Assembly (NCBI GenBank): GCA_033557465.1
Contig: CM066031.1
Location: 1,667,184,800 to 1,667,248,799 of the forward strand
Direction: 5' to 3'
Origin: Ichthyophis bannanicus
Taxonomy: Eukaryota; Chordata; Amphibia; Gymnophiona; Ichthyophiidae
Length of the DNA: 64,000 bases
Position numbers and translations under genes: made by a program. The notes beneath the pieces were generated by a model. It was not told the origin of the DNA and made no database searches. It saw only the letters and a program-made list of their open reading frames with translations. Of the stretch, positions 32,929 through 42,660 are shown one piece after another; within the stretch, counting starts at the first letter, position 1, and each line of letters begins with the position of its first letter.

Positions 32929-33842
32929 CTAGTTTAAAAACTTCTCTATCTCCTTTTTAAAGGTTAATGCCAGCAGTCTGGTCCCATCCTGATTAAGGTG
33001 AAGCCCATCCCTTCGGAAGAGCCCCCCCTTTCCCCAGAATGTTCCCCAGTTCCTAACAAATCCAAAACCCTCATCCTTGCACCATTGTCTCATCCACGCA
33101 TTGAGACTCCGGAGCTCTGCCTGTCTTTTGGGTCCTGCACGTGGAACAGGAAGCATTTCGGAGAACGCTATCCTGGAAGTTCTGGATTTCAACTTCCTAC
33201 CTAAAAGCTTAAATTTAGCCTCCAGAACTTCCCTACCACATTTTCCTATGTCATTGGTACCAACATGTACCAAGACAGCAGACTCCTCCCCAGCACTATC
33301 TACGATCCTATCTAAGCGGTGCGTGAGGTCCGCTTCCTTCGCACCAGGCAGGCATGTTACCAGGCGATCCTCACGTCCACCAGCCACCCAGCTATCTACA
33401 TCCCTAATGATTGAATCACCAACTATAACAGCTGTCCTGACCCTCCCCTCATGGGCATGTGGCCCTGGAGAAACGTCCTCGGTGCGAGAGGGTTTTACAT
33501 CACCTGGAGGACAGGTCCTAGTTACAGGATCACTTCCTGCCACACCAGGGTGATGCTCTCCTGTCACGTGACCTCCATGGCAACAGGGATGCTGCCAGAC
33601 TGGAGGTGGGACTTCAGGACTATATCCCTGTAGGTCACGTCCATGTACTTCTCTGTCTTTCTTATGTCTTCCAGGTCTGCTACTCTAGCCTCTAGAAAAC
33701 GGACTCGTTCCCTGAGAGCAAAGAGTTCTTTGCACTTAGTGCATACGTAAGACCTCTCACCAACTGGGAGAAAGTCATACATGTGACACTCAATGCAAAA
33801 GACCGGAGAACCCCCATCTCGTTGCTGGACTTCTGTCTGCAT
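32929..33842 (-). pseudogene. CR1-C ORF1: Cys-rich N terminus plus SGNH esterase, one frameshift
   Basis: The N-terminal part (33842-33564) has paired cysteines (CIEC, CTKCKELF) like a small zinc-binding domain, then a coiled coil (ALRERVRFLEARVADLED). After a frameshift at about 33565 the second part (to 32929) shows the SGNH/GDSL hydrolase blocks: VIVGDSIIRDVDSW (nucleophile Ser), VHVGTNDIG (Asn) and DGLHLNQDGTRLLA (Asp/His). Esterase-type ORF1 is known for CR1 elements. All catalytic residues appear present; only the frameshift breaks it. Confidence 0.85.
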
Positions 33843-34383
33843 CTTAGTTTAAAGCTTGTGTTTAGGTCTTTTAAATTCTGTATATAATAAGGATTGGTGT
33901 AGATGCTTATACCAATAAAAGTGTATCTAATACCCCTAATACACCTTGCGTACCTGAAGCTTAATTAATTAATCTCAGGTCCTCCGTGTATGACTGATTT
34001 GGATAACGAGCTGCACCTGAGAGCAGCCCCTTTCCTCTAAGATGTGCAAGTACCTATAAAACTACAATTACCCCAGGGGTGGGTGGGTGCTGGGGAGGGA
34101 GGGAGGGAGATAAGTCCTATTAAAGAGGGCAGTTACAAGGTACCCTGTCCTGAACCCTCAGCAGGGGGGTACCACATAATTTATCTAAGTCCCCTCTGAA
34201 TTTATGAAATTAATCATTATTTATTACCCATTGTTGTAAATGAAATGTCAGTACAAATTATTTATAATTATTATTAATTTTTGTATCTGAATTAGTTTTT
34301 AATTGATTCTTAATTTCTTAGCTATTTTTAATTTCACATCCACTATCAAGTTCCAATTCTTATGGTTTCTGTCTAAATAAAGC

Positions 34384-34390
<7 letters not shown>

Positions 34391-34419
<29 letters not shown>
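34391..34419. repeat. (TA)n microsatellite
   Basis: About 29 bp of alternating T and A, followed by TTTATTTATT. It sits at the tail of the LINE 3' end described next. Confidence 0.9.
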
Positions 34420-34423
<4 letters not shown>

Positions 34424-34620
34424 TTATTAGGCTTTTAAACCACATTTCCAAGGATCAAGACGGTTTACATGTAACAGAACTTTAACATTACAGTAAACCT
34501 TGTAACACAATATATGTATTTAACACAGCTATAATGTTTTGGATAACATTGTAACACGGTTTCATTTACTGTTAAACAATACAGAGAGTATTGTGACAGG
34601 GACAGGGAGGGGGAAGTAAT
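34391..34620 (-). mobile_element. L2-type LINE 3' end fragment
   Basis: Minus strand: AACCGTCTTGATCC, loop, GTGGTTTAAAAG, then AATAAATA and (TA)n. Same tail architecture as L2-A and L2-B but diverged. No ORF remains, so this is a severely 5'-truncated copy. Confidence 0.5.
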
Positions 34621-34822
34621 GTCGGGCCTGATATTCAAAAGGCATTTACACGGTTAACAGCCTGTTAACTGCATAAATGCCTGCTAACTGGATATTCAAC
34701 GGCACATACATGGGTAGTGTCGTCGAATATCCCTGATTAAGTCCCCTGCACACCCAGAAGCTAAACGGCTAGCATCAGGGCATGCCAGGAGCGTTCCAGG
34801 GCAGAGCAGTGGTGCAGTACCA

Positions 34823-36995
34823 ATATTTATTTATTTATTTATTTTATTTATTTAATTGGATTTTTATACCGCCTTATCATACAATCAAAGCGGTTTAACA
34901 AAAGAGAAAATAAGTAATAGTGAAACAATCTGTGATAATATATACATAGTTTGTAAATATATGATTAAATGTCTTGGGAAAGGTGCACTATATATATTGT
35001 GAGCTATACTATAAAGTGAGCTATTGTACAATGTATATATAAATAATTGCTTTCTTAAAAATTAATTAGTTGATTGCATGACCGTAGTGCTCCGTAAACA
35101 AAACTGTTTTCAGTTGTTTTCTAAAGTCTTTGATGTCCTGAGCTGCTCTCAGATCATTAGGTAGGGAGTTCCAGATGGAAGTCGCAGCAAACGAGAAAGC
35201 TCTCTCAGAGGTCTCCTTGCGTGTTTTTCTGATGTCATTTGAGGAACTGATTCTATTTTCAGATACACTTCTCCTAGGTCTGTTGCTAATATCTGACCGG
35301 ATAAGATACGTCAGACTTTTGCAGAACATTGTTGCTTTATCTTGAAAATATAAATTACTGTTTTGTATTTAATACGAGATGATATTGGTAACCAATGAAG
35401 CTCCTTTAAGATAGGAGTTATATGCTCTTTACTTGATAGACCAAAAATTATACGAGCAGCGGTGTTTTGCGCTAACTGTAAAGGCTTCAGTGACTGCTTA
35501 GCTAGACCCAGATAATGGATTGCAGAAGTCAAGTAATGGTGTAATTAGAGCATGACAAACATTGCGGAAGTGAACAGTTTCCAGAAGCGGCCTTAGTCTT
35601 CTGATGATTTTCATTCTATAATAAGCGCTTCTAATCGTCTTGTTTATGTGTGATCTGAGATTTAATTCCTTGTCTAGAGTAACTCCAAGATATTTCACTT
35701 CTGATTTAATAGGAATAATTGAATTATCTATCTTGATGACAGGTGGATGTGCAAAATTTTGGTTACGAGATACAAATAATGCCTCTGTCTTGCTAAAATT
35801 AATTTGCATATTGTTGGTTTTACACCAGGTGGACATTTTTGATAGACAATCTGTGATGCTGGAAAAATCAGGTTTCTCGATGGAGATAGTTGTGAAAATC
35901 TTAATATCGTCAGCATAAATTGTATACTTTATGCCACTTTTTAACGGAATATTGCAAATTGGCTGCAAATAAATGTTGAAGAGAAGCGAAGAAAGAGCGG
36001 AACCTTGTGGCACACCTTGTAATACTCTTATGGGCAGAGAAGTTTTTTGTCCAATCTTTACTTGTAAAAATCTCTCTGTCAGATATGATTGAAACCATTT
36101 TAATGTGACCCCATGTAGACCAATCTCCTCTAATCTATGTAATAACCTATTGTGATCTACAGAATCGAATGCAGCCGAAATGTCTATAAAAATCATTATA
36201 ATACCCTTTTTAATGTCATCAATGGTACGGAGAACGTAATCAAAAAGATAAATCATTAAGGTTTCAACTCCATGGTTTGGGCGAAAACCATGTTGGTTAT
36301 CGTCTAAAGGCGCATGAATATCAATGTGTTCTTGGAGTTGAAGTTGCACTGTCTTTTCAATGATTTTCGCTAAAAAGGGTATGCTGGAAATAGGCCGGTA
36401 GGCAGCTGGGTTATTCTTGTCTAACGTTGTCTTCTTCGGGATTGGTCTAACAGTTGCAAGCTTTAAGTGCTTTGGTAAATTACCTTGAGAGAGGGAATTA
36501 TGCACAATGTTTTGTATTATGTGCATAAAATTTGACTTTGTGGACTTTATCCAAGATACAGGACATGGATCGGTTGGAGAAGTGCATGTGTTTATGGAAG
36601 AGATAATGTGCGAGAGTTGCTCTTTAGAAGGAAAAGAGAATGTATTCCAGACCCTGAAATTTGAGACCAAATTCAAGTTGAGACTAAATATATCTTTTAC
36701 CTTAGAGTGGAATTTTTCCTTAATATACTCTGCATACTTCTGCGGTTCAATTTCAGCTTCACCTTCTGTTTTTTGCTCTTTTGTTAAACTCTTAACAATT
36801 TCAAAAAGCTCTCTAGGTTTGTTGATGGAGTTATTTATTATATTTGTATGGTATTCTTTCTTTGAGACTTTAATACGTTCGTCGTATAGCTTTTGTTTTG
36901 TTAAATATATCTGCTTTAATTCTGAAACCTTATTCCTTCTCCATTTACGCTCTATTCTTCTGAGATCTCTTTTCATCAGACGTATAGCATTAGAA
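34823..36995 (-). mobile_element. L2-B: 5'-truncated L2-like LINE
   Basis: Starts (minus strand) within ORF2 just before the RT and ends in ACCGC, loop, GCGGT, TATA and AAATA repeats. TACCA occurs at both edges (34818-34822, 36996-37000). Collapsing it brings GTGCAG and CTGCAC of the host DNA element into a small inverted repeat, supporting the boundaries. Confidence 0.8.
35066..36976 (-). pseudogene. L2-B reverse transcriptase and C terminus, frameshifted
   Basis: 35498-36976 is open for 492 codons: YRPISSIPFLAK, IFIDISAAFDSVDH, QGVPQGSALSSLLF and the catalytic YADD (near 35915). The C-terminal part continues in other frames: 35311-35532 (KELHWLPISSRIKYK) and 35066-35329 (WNSLPNDLRAAQDI). 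Frameshifts lie near 35515 and 35325. The endonuclease is missing through 5' truncation. Confidence 0.85.
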
Positions 36996-37831
36996 TACCA
37001 TTGGAAGCTGCACGGTTAGTGCTTGTGCCTATAAATGATAGATGAGGAAAACCCTCGCCTATCTTATAGGCGCCAAGGCTAACTGTGCAGCATCGAATAT
37101 CTGTTAGCCTCAGCGGCTTCTAGGCAGTATGGCCAGACCTGGATAGTTACTTCCATTGCCGCAGAAATGAATATATGGGGTTTGGGGGTCGGCGGGCAGG
37201 GCTAAGTGGCTATGGTGTTTTGCGCTGCCCAGTTGAATATCAGGTCCGTCAACTTTATCAGTCAAGTGAACATGGTGTCAGGAGTTTGATGCATGGGTGA
37301 CTTTTTATTTCAGTTGCAATAGTGGTTTAGCTTATGCCTTTGAACTGCTCTATAAACAGGAAGGTTTTTAGTAATTTCAGAAATGTTACGAGTTCAGGTG
37401 TAGCTCTGATATTTTTAGGTAAAGCGTTTCAGAGGCCAGGTGCATGTAGTGAAAATGCATGAGCACAGGTTGTTTGGTAGTACTTGGTTAACTCAGGGGG
37501 GAGGGCAAGTAGATTTTGCTCCAAGCTTCTTCTGTGTCTGTTATTTGGAGGGGGGAGGGGGTAAAATAGACTGTAAGTACTGTGAGGTTGTCTGATGATA
37601 GATTTTGAATGTGATTATGAGGGTTTTGTATTTAATACAACTGTACACAGGTTGTCAGTGGAGCTCCTTTAGAATGGGAGTGATGTAGTGCACTCTGGGT
37701 GCACTTAGGATTCGCGCAGCTGTGTGTTGAGCAAGTTGTAGGGGGTGTAGAGAGCTTATAGGCATTCCATGGAAGATGGTGTTGCAATAGTCAAAGTGTG
37801 GAAGTATCATGAATTGGAAGACAGTTTGAAG

Positions 37832-38157
37832 TCATGTGTCTTGAGGAGAGACTGTAATGTGTTGAAGGACTCTTATTTTATTGTAAATGATTTGTGTTGC
37901 TTTGTTGATGTGAGATTGCAGTGTGAAGTGTTGGTCAATGGTGAAATCAAGGTAGCAAACCTCTGGTTTTAATGCTAGATCTGCACTGTCAACCTTCAGT
38001 GTTGCTGGTGGGGAGAAGGATTGATCTCTAATTATGAAGAGCACTTCAGTCTTCTTTTAATTAATAGTGAACCGGTGTTCAGATAGCCAGTGGGTGATTG
38101 CATTGAAGCAGTTTGTTATTGTTGCAAAGGCTGTGCTTATGGTGGCAAATGGTGCAT
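37832..38157 (-). pseudogene. L2-C RT, segment after the catalytic motif
   Basis: Reads YAPFATISTAF, HWLSEHRFTIN, stop, KKTEVLFIIRDQSFSPP, then LKVDSADLALKPEVCYLDF and IDQHFTLQSHINKAT. It directly follows the catalytic motif, which lies on the other side of the SINE (near 38400), where YADD has become stop-Ala-Gly-Asn. Confidence 0.65.
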
Positions 38158-38160
38158 AGA

Positions 38161-38382
38161 GTGGAGAAGTAGCCTAATGGTTAGAGCACTGGCTTGGGAA
38201 CCAAGGGACCAGTGTTCAATTCCCACTAGCACTTCTTGTGGCCTTGAGTAAGTCACTTAACCCTTCATTGTCTTGGGGAAAAAAATCCAAGTTATCAATG
38301 TCTCAGTTTAATATACATTACCAAGTTTAAGTTACAATATAAATGGCTTTCACTGGAATGATAGAGCGATATAAAAAAAAAA
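38161..38382 (+). mobile_element. tRNA-derived CORE-type SINE
   Basis: A-box-like TAGCCTAATGG (38170-38180) and B-box-like GTTCAATTCC (38214-38223) form a tRNA-like RNA polymerase III promoter. A CORE-like segment follows (CTTGTGGCCTTGAGTAAGT, then CACTTAACCC), as in MIR and other CORE-SINEs. The 3' end, GAGCGATATAAAAAAA, resembles the L2-type tail, suggesting mobilisation by an L2-type RT. It sits next to the RT catalytic motif of L2-C. Confidence 0.75.
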
Positions 38383-39479
38383 CCTGATAAATAATGTTGC
38401 CTGCCTAGAGGTGATAGAAGACATTATGGGAATGTATGATGACACAGATCAGTTGGATATTGAAGTTAAATAATAATGCTGGTTACACTGTACCCTGGGG
38501 GACTCCCTGAATTTGAGTGTATAGATCAGAAATGTTGGGTCCTGATTGCACAAACTGCTGATGGCCAGATAGGTAGGAGCAAAACCAGTTCAAAGCTATG
38601 CTATGGATTCCAATGTCTTGAAGGCATTGTAGAAAGATGTCATGACATGCAAGTTCAAGCATATAAGGATGAAGCCCTGCTTGGGGCTCTCTATACCTAT
38701 CATGTGTCTGTCAATGAGCAAGATTAGTAGAGTTTCTACTCTGTGACCAGGCCAGAATCTGTGCTACTGTAAGTCAAGGGGTCATTTGCATTAATGTGAT
38801 CCCACAGTTGATGTAGGACCACTTTTTCCATCATTTTTGCCAGAAAGGGTGGAATTGAGATTGGTCTCATTTGGCTCTAGCTTGGGGTTCTTGAGTATTG
38901 GGCGGATAGATGCAGTCTTTAGTCAGATAGGCATATATCCTTGAGTGAATGAAAGACGTATCATCTTGCACAGGATTGGGGCTAGCTCAACTCTTGTGAT
39001 TTTGAACCCACTTATTGGGAAGGATCCATGGGGGATGTTGTTGTGTTGAGACTGAGGATGATGTTATCCAGATTTTCAGAGGTGACTCTGCTAAAGGTCT
39101 GCAGTGTGATGACAGTAAGAGATTAGTTGTAAAGTTTACGTGTGCTGGGGGCTGAGTTGAAAATTTTTGATTGGAAGTAGGTAGCAAGGTCCTGTGGTCC
39201 AGCAGTGGTAGGTGGTATTGCCTGGTTATTCTCTTTTACTAGGAATTTTACTATGTTGTGCAGTTCCCTAGTTTATTTAGAGATTTCATTATGAACTTTG
39301 TATGGTACTCTTTTTGCCTTGTTGGTCTCAGTCCAATAAGACTGTAGCATGAGCAGATAACTGTCCTTGAATTGTTCCTCAAGGGTGTGCCTCCAACAGC
39401 ATTTGATTTTTCAGAGTTCGATTTTGAGTTTTTTAAGTTCAGAGGTATACACTTTTTGTGACCCACTCATGAACACACC

Positions 39480-39693
39480 ATGCCGTTCTTGATATTATTA
39501 AGACTCTATTCTGTTCTATGTAATTATCTCTTGTATATAGTTTACCCCGGTTCTCCAAGTTTGTACTCCTGTTCGATGTAAACCAAACAGCTTGTTGTTA
39601 TGGTCTTTATGTTATAATGTAAACCGCGCTGATGCCGAATAGTGCGGTATATAAGAACTTGTAATAAATAAATAAATAAATAAATAAATACAA
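39480..39693 (+). mobile_element. L2-type 3' tail fragment in L2-C
   Basis: About 210 bp on the plus strand ending ACCGCGCTGATGCC, loop, AGTGCGGTATATAAG, then AATAAATA repeats. Opposite orientation to the surrounding L2-C, so it is an independent short insertion. Confidence 0.65.
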
Positions 39694-39699
39694 AGCAGT

Positions 39700-40290
39700 A
39701 TGGTTACAGTGGCAAAGTCTTGTTGATTTGGGTGGAGGCACAGTGGAATTTTTGCTTATGATGTCTTGCCAGTTATTAACTAAGAGATCTAGGTCATTGG
39801 AGTCTGTATCCAGAAGGGGGATAAGGCTTATTAAAGTGTCTGAAGTGATGGCAGTTAGAGTTATGGAGGATGGTAACTGTGGGTGGCAACTTTTAAGAAA
39901 GTTGGAAGGTGATGGTGTAATGATCTGACCATGCGACCTGCGCTAGCCGGGAGCTAGAAATAGCGAATTCTTCAAGAAGTTGGGATGGGACAAAGTTGAG
40001 ATCTACGGTATTTCCTTTTATATGCATAGGGCAGAGGACCATTTATATGTAATTTAGATGCTCCATTGCCTCCAAGAAGGCCTTGGCTTGTTTCTGTGGT
40101 ACAGAGGATAAGTTCAGGTCACCCATTAGTATGAACTGGCAATTTGGATATGAGTGAGAGCATGCCATTTCCAGGAGTGCAAGTAGCTCATCATTACTTG
40201 CCGTAAGGGATCTGTATGTGAGGCACAGGGATATCCGCTTGTTAGAGATAGTGATTAGGTCCATGTCATCTGTACTGGTTGTAGACATTT
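39700..40290 (-). pseudogene. L2-C endonuclease relic
   Basis: 40043-40288 is open: DLITISNKRISLCLTYRS, then FILMGDLNLSS, the endonuclease Asp block equivalent to GDFNLPS of L2-A. Further downstream the frame decays, with an SDH-like block (VAWSDHYTI) near 39930. Confidence 0.65.
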
Positions 40291-40501
40291 GATTGAATCA
40301 TAAGTTGCTTTTGGCAAGAATGAATATATCACCACACCTATGGCCAGATCAAGGGCAGTTAAACATGTCAAAATTTGGTAAGTTTAATTGTTTCAGGAGG
40401 ATAGTATCAGTTTTGGCAAACCAGGATTCAGTCACACACATGACATCAAGGTTGTGATTGTTTAGGTAAATTAGTAAGGATTTGAATCTTGATTTTCTGA
40501 C

Positions 40502-40557
40502 AGGACGCGTATTAATGATCATGCCTTTTAGGACGTGTATTAATGATCATGCCTTTT
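40502..40557. repeat. 28-bp tandem duplication
   Basis: Two adjacent 28-bp copies starting AGGACGCGTATT and AGGACGTGTATT, differing at one C/T position. The duplication lies inside the L2-C ORF, just upstream of the endonuclease. Confidence 0.85.
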
Positions 40558-40868
40558 AGGAGAAGAGGTTTGTTTGTAGTATTTGTGTCTTGTTCCAGCG
40601 TGGTCAAGTTTAGGAGTGGAATGTGCATAAGGGTGGATGGAGCTCTGCTTCTAAGTCTCTGGGGTGGGCATTTTGGTCCTGGAATACCATATCCACAAAT
40701 TATTGGGATGTGACCTGGGCTAGTAGCAAGGCATATTGTCTGAAGAAGCAAAGAAAGTAGTACTGCAGTACACATGAGAGTGTGGAGGATGAGGTGAAAG
40801 GTAGCCATGTTTCTTGGGAGTGGCTTGGATGATAATTTTGATTTCGCAGAAGTGCTCTGGTAGAGCAC
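40512..40868 (-). pseudogene. L2-C N-terminal segment with signal-like hydrophobic stretch
   Basis: Contains ATG followed by ATFHLILHTLMC and then TAVLLSLLLQTICLA, a strongly hydrophobic run with a small-residue end like a secretory signal, then SPGHIPIICGYGIPG. The order hydrophobic start, linker with LLNLTTL, then INTRPKR mirrors L2-A (hydrophobic start, LLNIPLQ, INARSV). Confidence 0.6.
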
Positions 40869-41236
40869 ATTTGGTGACTAGTCTGGGAGCAATGTGGGTG
40901 GAGGTAATAAATATATGATTGACTCTGCAGTCTTGCCTATTATCAAAGCTCTGGCATGGAAAGACTGGGTTATCTTTGCTAGTAGGTTGAACTGCCTAGG
41001 TGAGGCTCCCACCTGGTTGCCACACTAGAGAGGGAGGGGACCTTTAGTGAGTCTCTGGATGATGCCCCTGGTCAATGGACCATCAGGTGTAGATCCAGCT
41101 GAAGAGCTCCAGGTGGAATACCTTTTAAAGTGAGTGGGGCTCTCTAGTGCAAAGCGAGATTACAAGGAGGGGTACTGGAGGGAATGTAATGCTGTGGTGG
41201 GATTTGAGTTGGTCTCCCTGTGTTTTTAGAGGCATT

Positions 41237-41252
41237 AGAAGAGCATGTTGAG
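41237..41252. repeat. Left target-site duplication of L1-C
   Basis: AGAAGAGCATGTTGAG, identical to 46687-46702. Confidence 0.9.
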
Positions 41253-41383
41253 GGGCGGAGCCTGATGTCCAGCGGGTAAGACGCTTCGCGCTGAAGCTCC
41301 CGAGAGGCCTACTTAGAATCCTGACTTAATACCTATACAAACTTACTATTTCGCTCCGGGCTGACCGGGGTACCTCGGGGGGG
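41253..41383 (+). promoter_or_regulatory. L1-C 5' UTR
   Basis: Starts GGGCGGAGCCTGATG, has an Sp1-like GGGCGG at its very first bases, and ends with GGGGATGGCGG overlapping the ORF1 start. Much shorter than the L1-A 5' region (about 950 bp). Confidence 0.5.
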
Positions 41384-42232
41384 ATGGCGGCCCATAAACC
41401 AGTGCGCTTGGACTTCGGGTCTCCTTCTTCTTCTCACGGAAAACGCTCCAAAACAGAGGTGTCCTCCCCACAGAAGATGGCTCCATTTCGGGAAAACCCC
41501 GAAATGCACCTGGAGATTTTAGAGGAAATACGCGGCGTGAAGGAATTGGTGCAGTCCAATGGAGAAGCGCTTAGAGCCATGCGAGAAGACTTTGGAGTAC
41601 TCCAGGACCGACTTGAAAGTCTCTCATTACGCCAGGACAATATGGCGGGGGTCCTCGACTCGCACGCGGTGCGCTTGGGCACACTGGACAAGGCTGAGCG
41701 CCAGATACAGAATCTTCAAAAGGAGTTAGAAGATAGCAATAATCGAGCCCGTCGCAACAATGTGAGGCTCATTGGAATACCGGAGGGGGTGGAAGCGGGA
41801 GATATGAGAGAATTCCTGCTCAAAACTCTTCCCTCCTTGCTGAGGATCACCTTTCATAAAGAACTGGAAATCGATCGTGCACACCGTGTTCCTACCCACA
41901 TGGCGCTCAACCGAACGACCCCCCGGCCTATTATCTTTCGCTTGCTACGATATCAACAAGTGGAACAAATTTTAAATGCTGCCCGGGCGAACCATCATTT
42001 GGAATTTGAAGGTCACAAAGTCTCCTTCTTCCCTGATTTGGCAAAGCCTACCGTTGACCGACGGAAGAAACTCCTTGCTTTTCGCCCTCGACTTCAACAG
42101 CTACAGGCTCGCTTTGGCCTGTTGTATCCCGCGAAGCTCCGAGTGACTCTCCACAACCAAACCAGGACATTCGAAGATCCTGATCTACTATCAACATTTT
42201 TAGACTCCAAAGAAGCAGAGCAGATGCGCTAA
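41384..42232 (+). CDS. L1-C ORF1 RNA-binding protein, 282 aa
   Basis: Structural protein that coats the element RNA. A basic, serine-rich N terminus (residues 1-35, including HGKRSKTEVSS) precedes a coiled coil (about 50-125, LEEIRGVKELVQ to IQNLQKELED). The RRM starts at NNRARRNNVRLIGIPEG and contains IDRAHRVPTHM. The C-terminal domain follows (LNAARANHHLEFEGHKV, FFPDLAKPTVDRRK). Length and domain order fit L1 ORF1 proteins. ATG at 41384 lies in GGGATGG. Intact. Confidence 0.9.
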   Translation: MAAHKPVRLDFGSPSSSHGKRSKTEVSSPQKMAPFRENPEMHLEILEEIRGVKELVQSNGEALRAMREDFGVLQDRLESLSLRQDNMAGVLDSHAVRLGTLDKAERQIQNLQKELEDSNNRARRNNVRLIGIPEGVEAGDMREFLLKTLPSLLRITFHKELEIDRAHRVPTHMALNRTTPRPIIFRLLRYQQVEQILNAARANHHLEFEGHKVSFFPDLAKPTVDRRKKLLAFRPRLQQLQARFGLLYPAKLRVTLHNQTRTFEDPDLLSTFLDSKEAEQMR

Positions 42233-42660
42233 TCCAACGACTTGGACTTTTATTTGCCGGCTCTGTCCGCCATTTTGAAGGGCCCGATGCGGCGGTCATA
42301 GTCAAGCACAGAGACTACCTGGACTTTCTTTCTTTCTTTCTATGACTTTTGTTTTGGTCTCCTATCCCTCCATGATGTGTGCCTCGGTCGGATTCGGAGC
42401 ACGCACAGTCCTACAGGTTATGTGTTTTTTCAATTTCGGCCTTCTCTGGGGCTTCTCCCCGCAGACACATGGTCGTCAGTAATTTTTGGGGTTCTGCTTC
42501 TTCTCTACCGCGCTGCGGTTTTTCTTTTTAATGTGGGGCGCTTCATTGTATTATCTAAGCTTATTTTCTTTTATGCCATATGTACAGCCAGATACAGTCA
42601 ATATGAGGGACATTGTGAAATTATGTGCGCTATCATGCTCAGAATTTTTAACTTGTCTGA

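Larger units (their letters stand above)
30252..34200 (-). mobile_element. CR1-C: near full-length CR1 LINE with internal RT deletion
   Basis: On the minus strand: probable 5' UTR (33843 to about 34200), ORF1 with a Cys-rich N terminus and SGNH esterase, ORF2 endonuclease and RT, and the CR1 3' UTR ending in TTCTTATGTTCTTAA at 30252. Very similar to CR1-A and CR1-B. About 530 bp are missing at the start of the RT. The exact 5' end and target duplication were not resolved. Confidence 0.85.
34624..37247. mobile_element. DNA element with 15-bp terminal inverted repeats, split by L2-B
   Basis: Left end GGGCCTGATATTCAA; the right end is the complement of GGACCTGATATTCAA, matching at 14 of 15 bases. 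GTC borders both ends (34621-34623, 37248-37250), a possible 3-bp target duplication. Without L2-B the element is about 450 bp and has no ORF, so it is non-autonomous. Superfamily not assigned. Confidence 0.55.
37290..41236 (-). mobile_element. L2-C: old L2-like LINE relic, interrupted by a SINE and an L2 tail
   Basis: Minus-strand blocks in order: signal-like N terminus (40868-40512), endonuclease (40290-40040), RT pieces (about 39450-38400), RT C-terminal part (38044-37832) and a decayed C terminus near 37400. Many stops. It has a different sequence from L2-A but the same plan. The 5' leader probably runs up to the L1-C insertion at 41236. Boundaries are approximate. Confidence 0.65.

Noticed and set aside
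38161..38260. A functional tRNA gene
   Set aside because: A- and B-box-like sequences are present but no cloverleaf acceptor stem forms, and a CORE segment with an L2-like tail follows, so it is a SINE.
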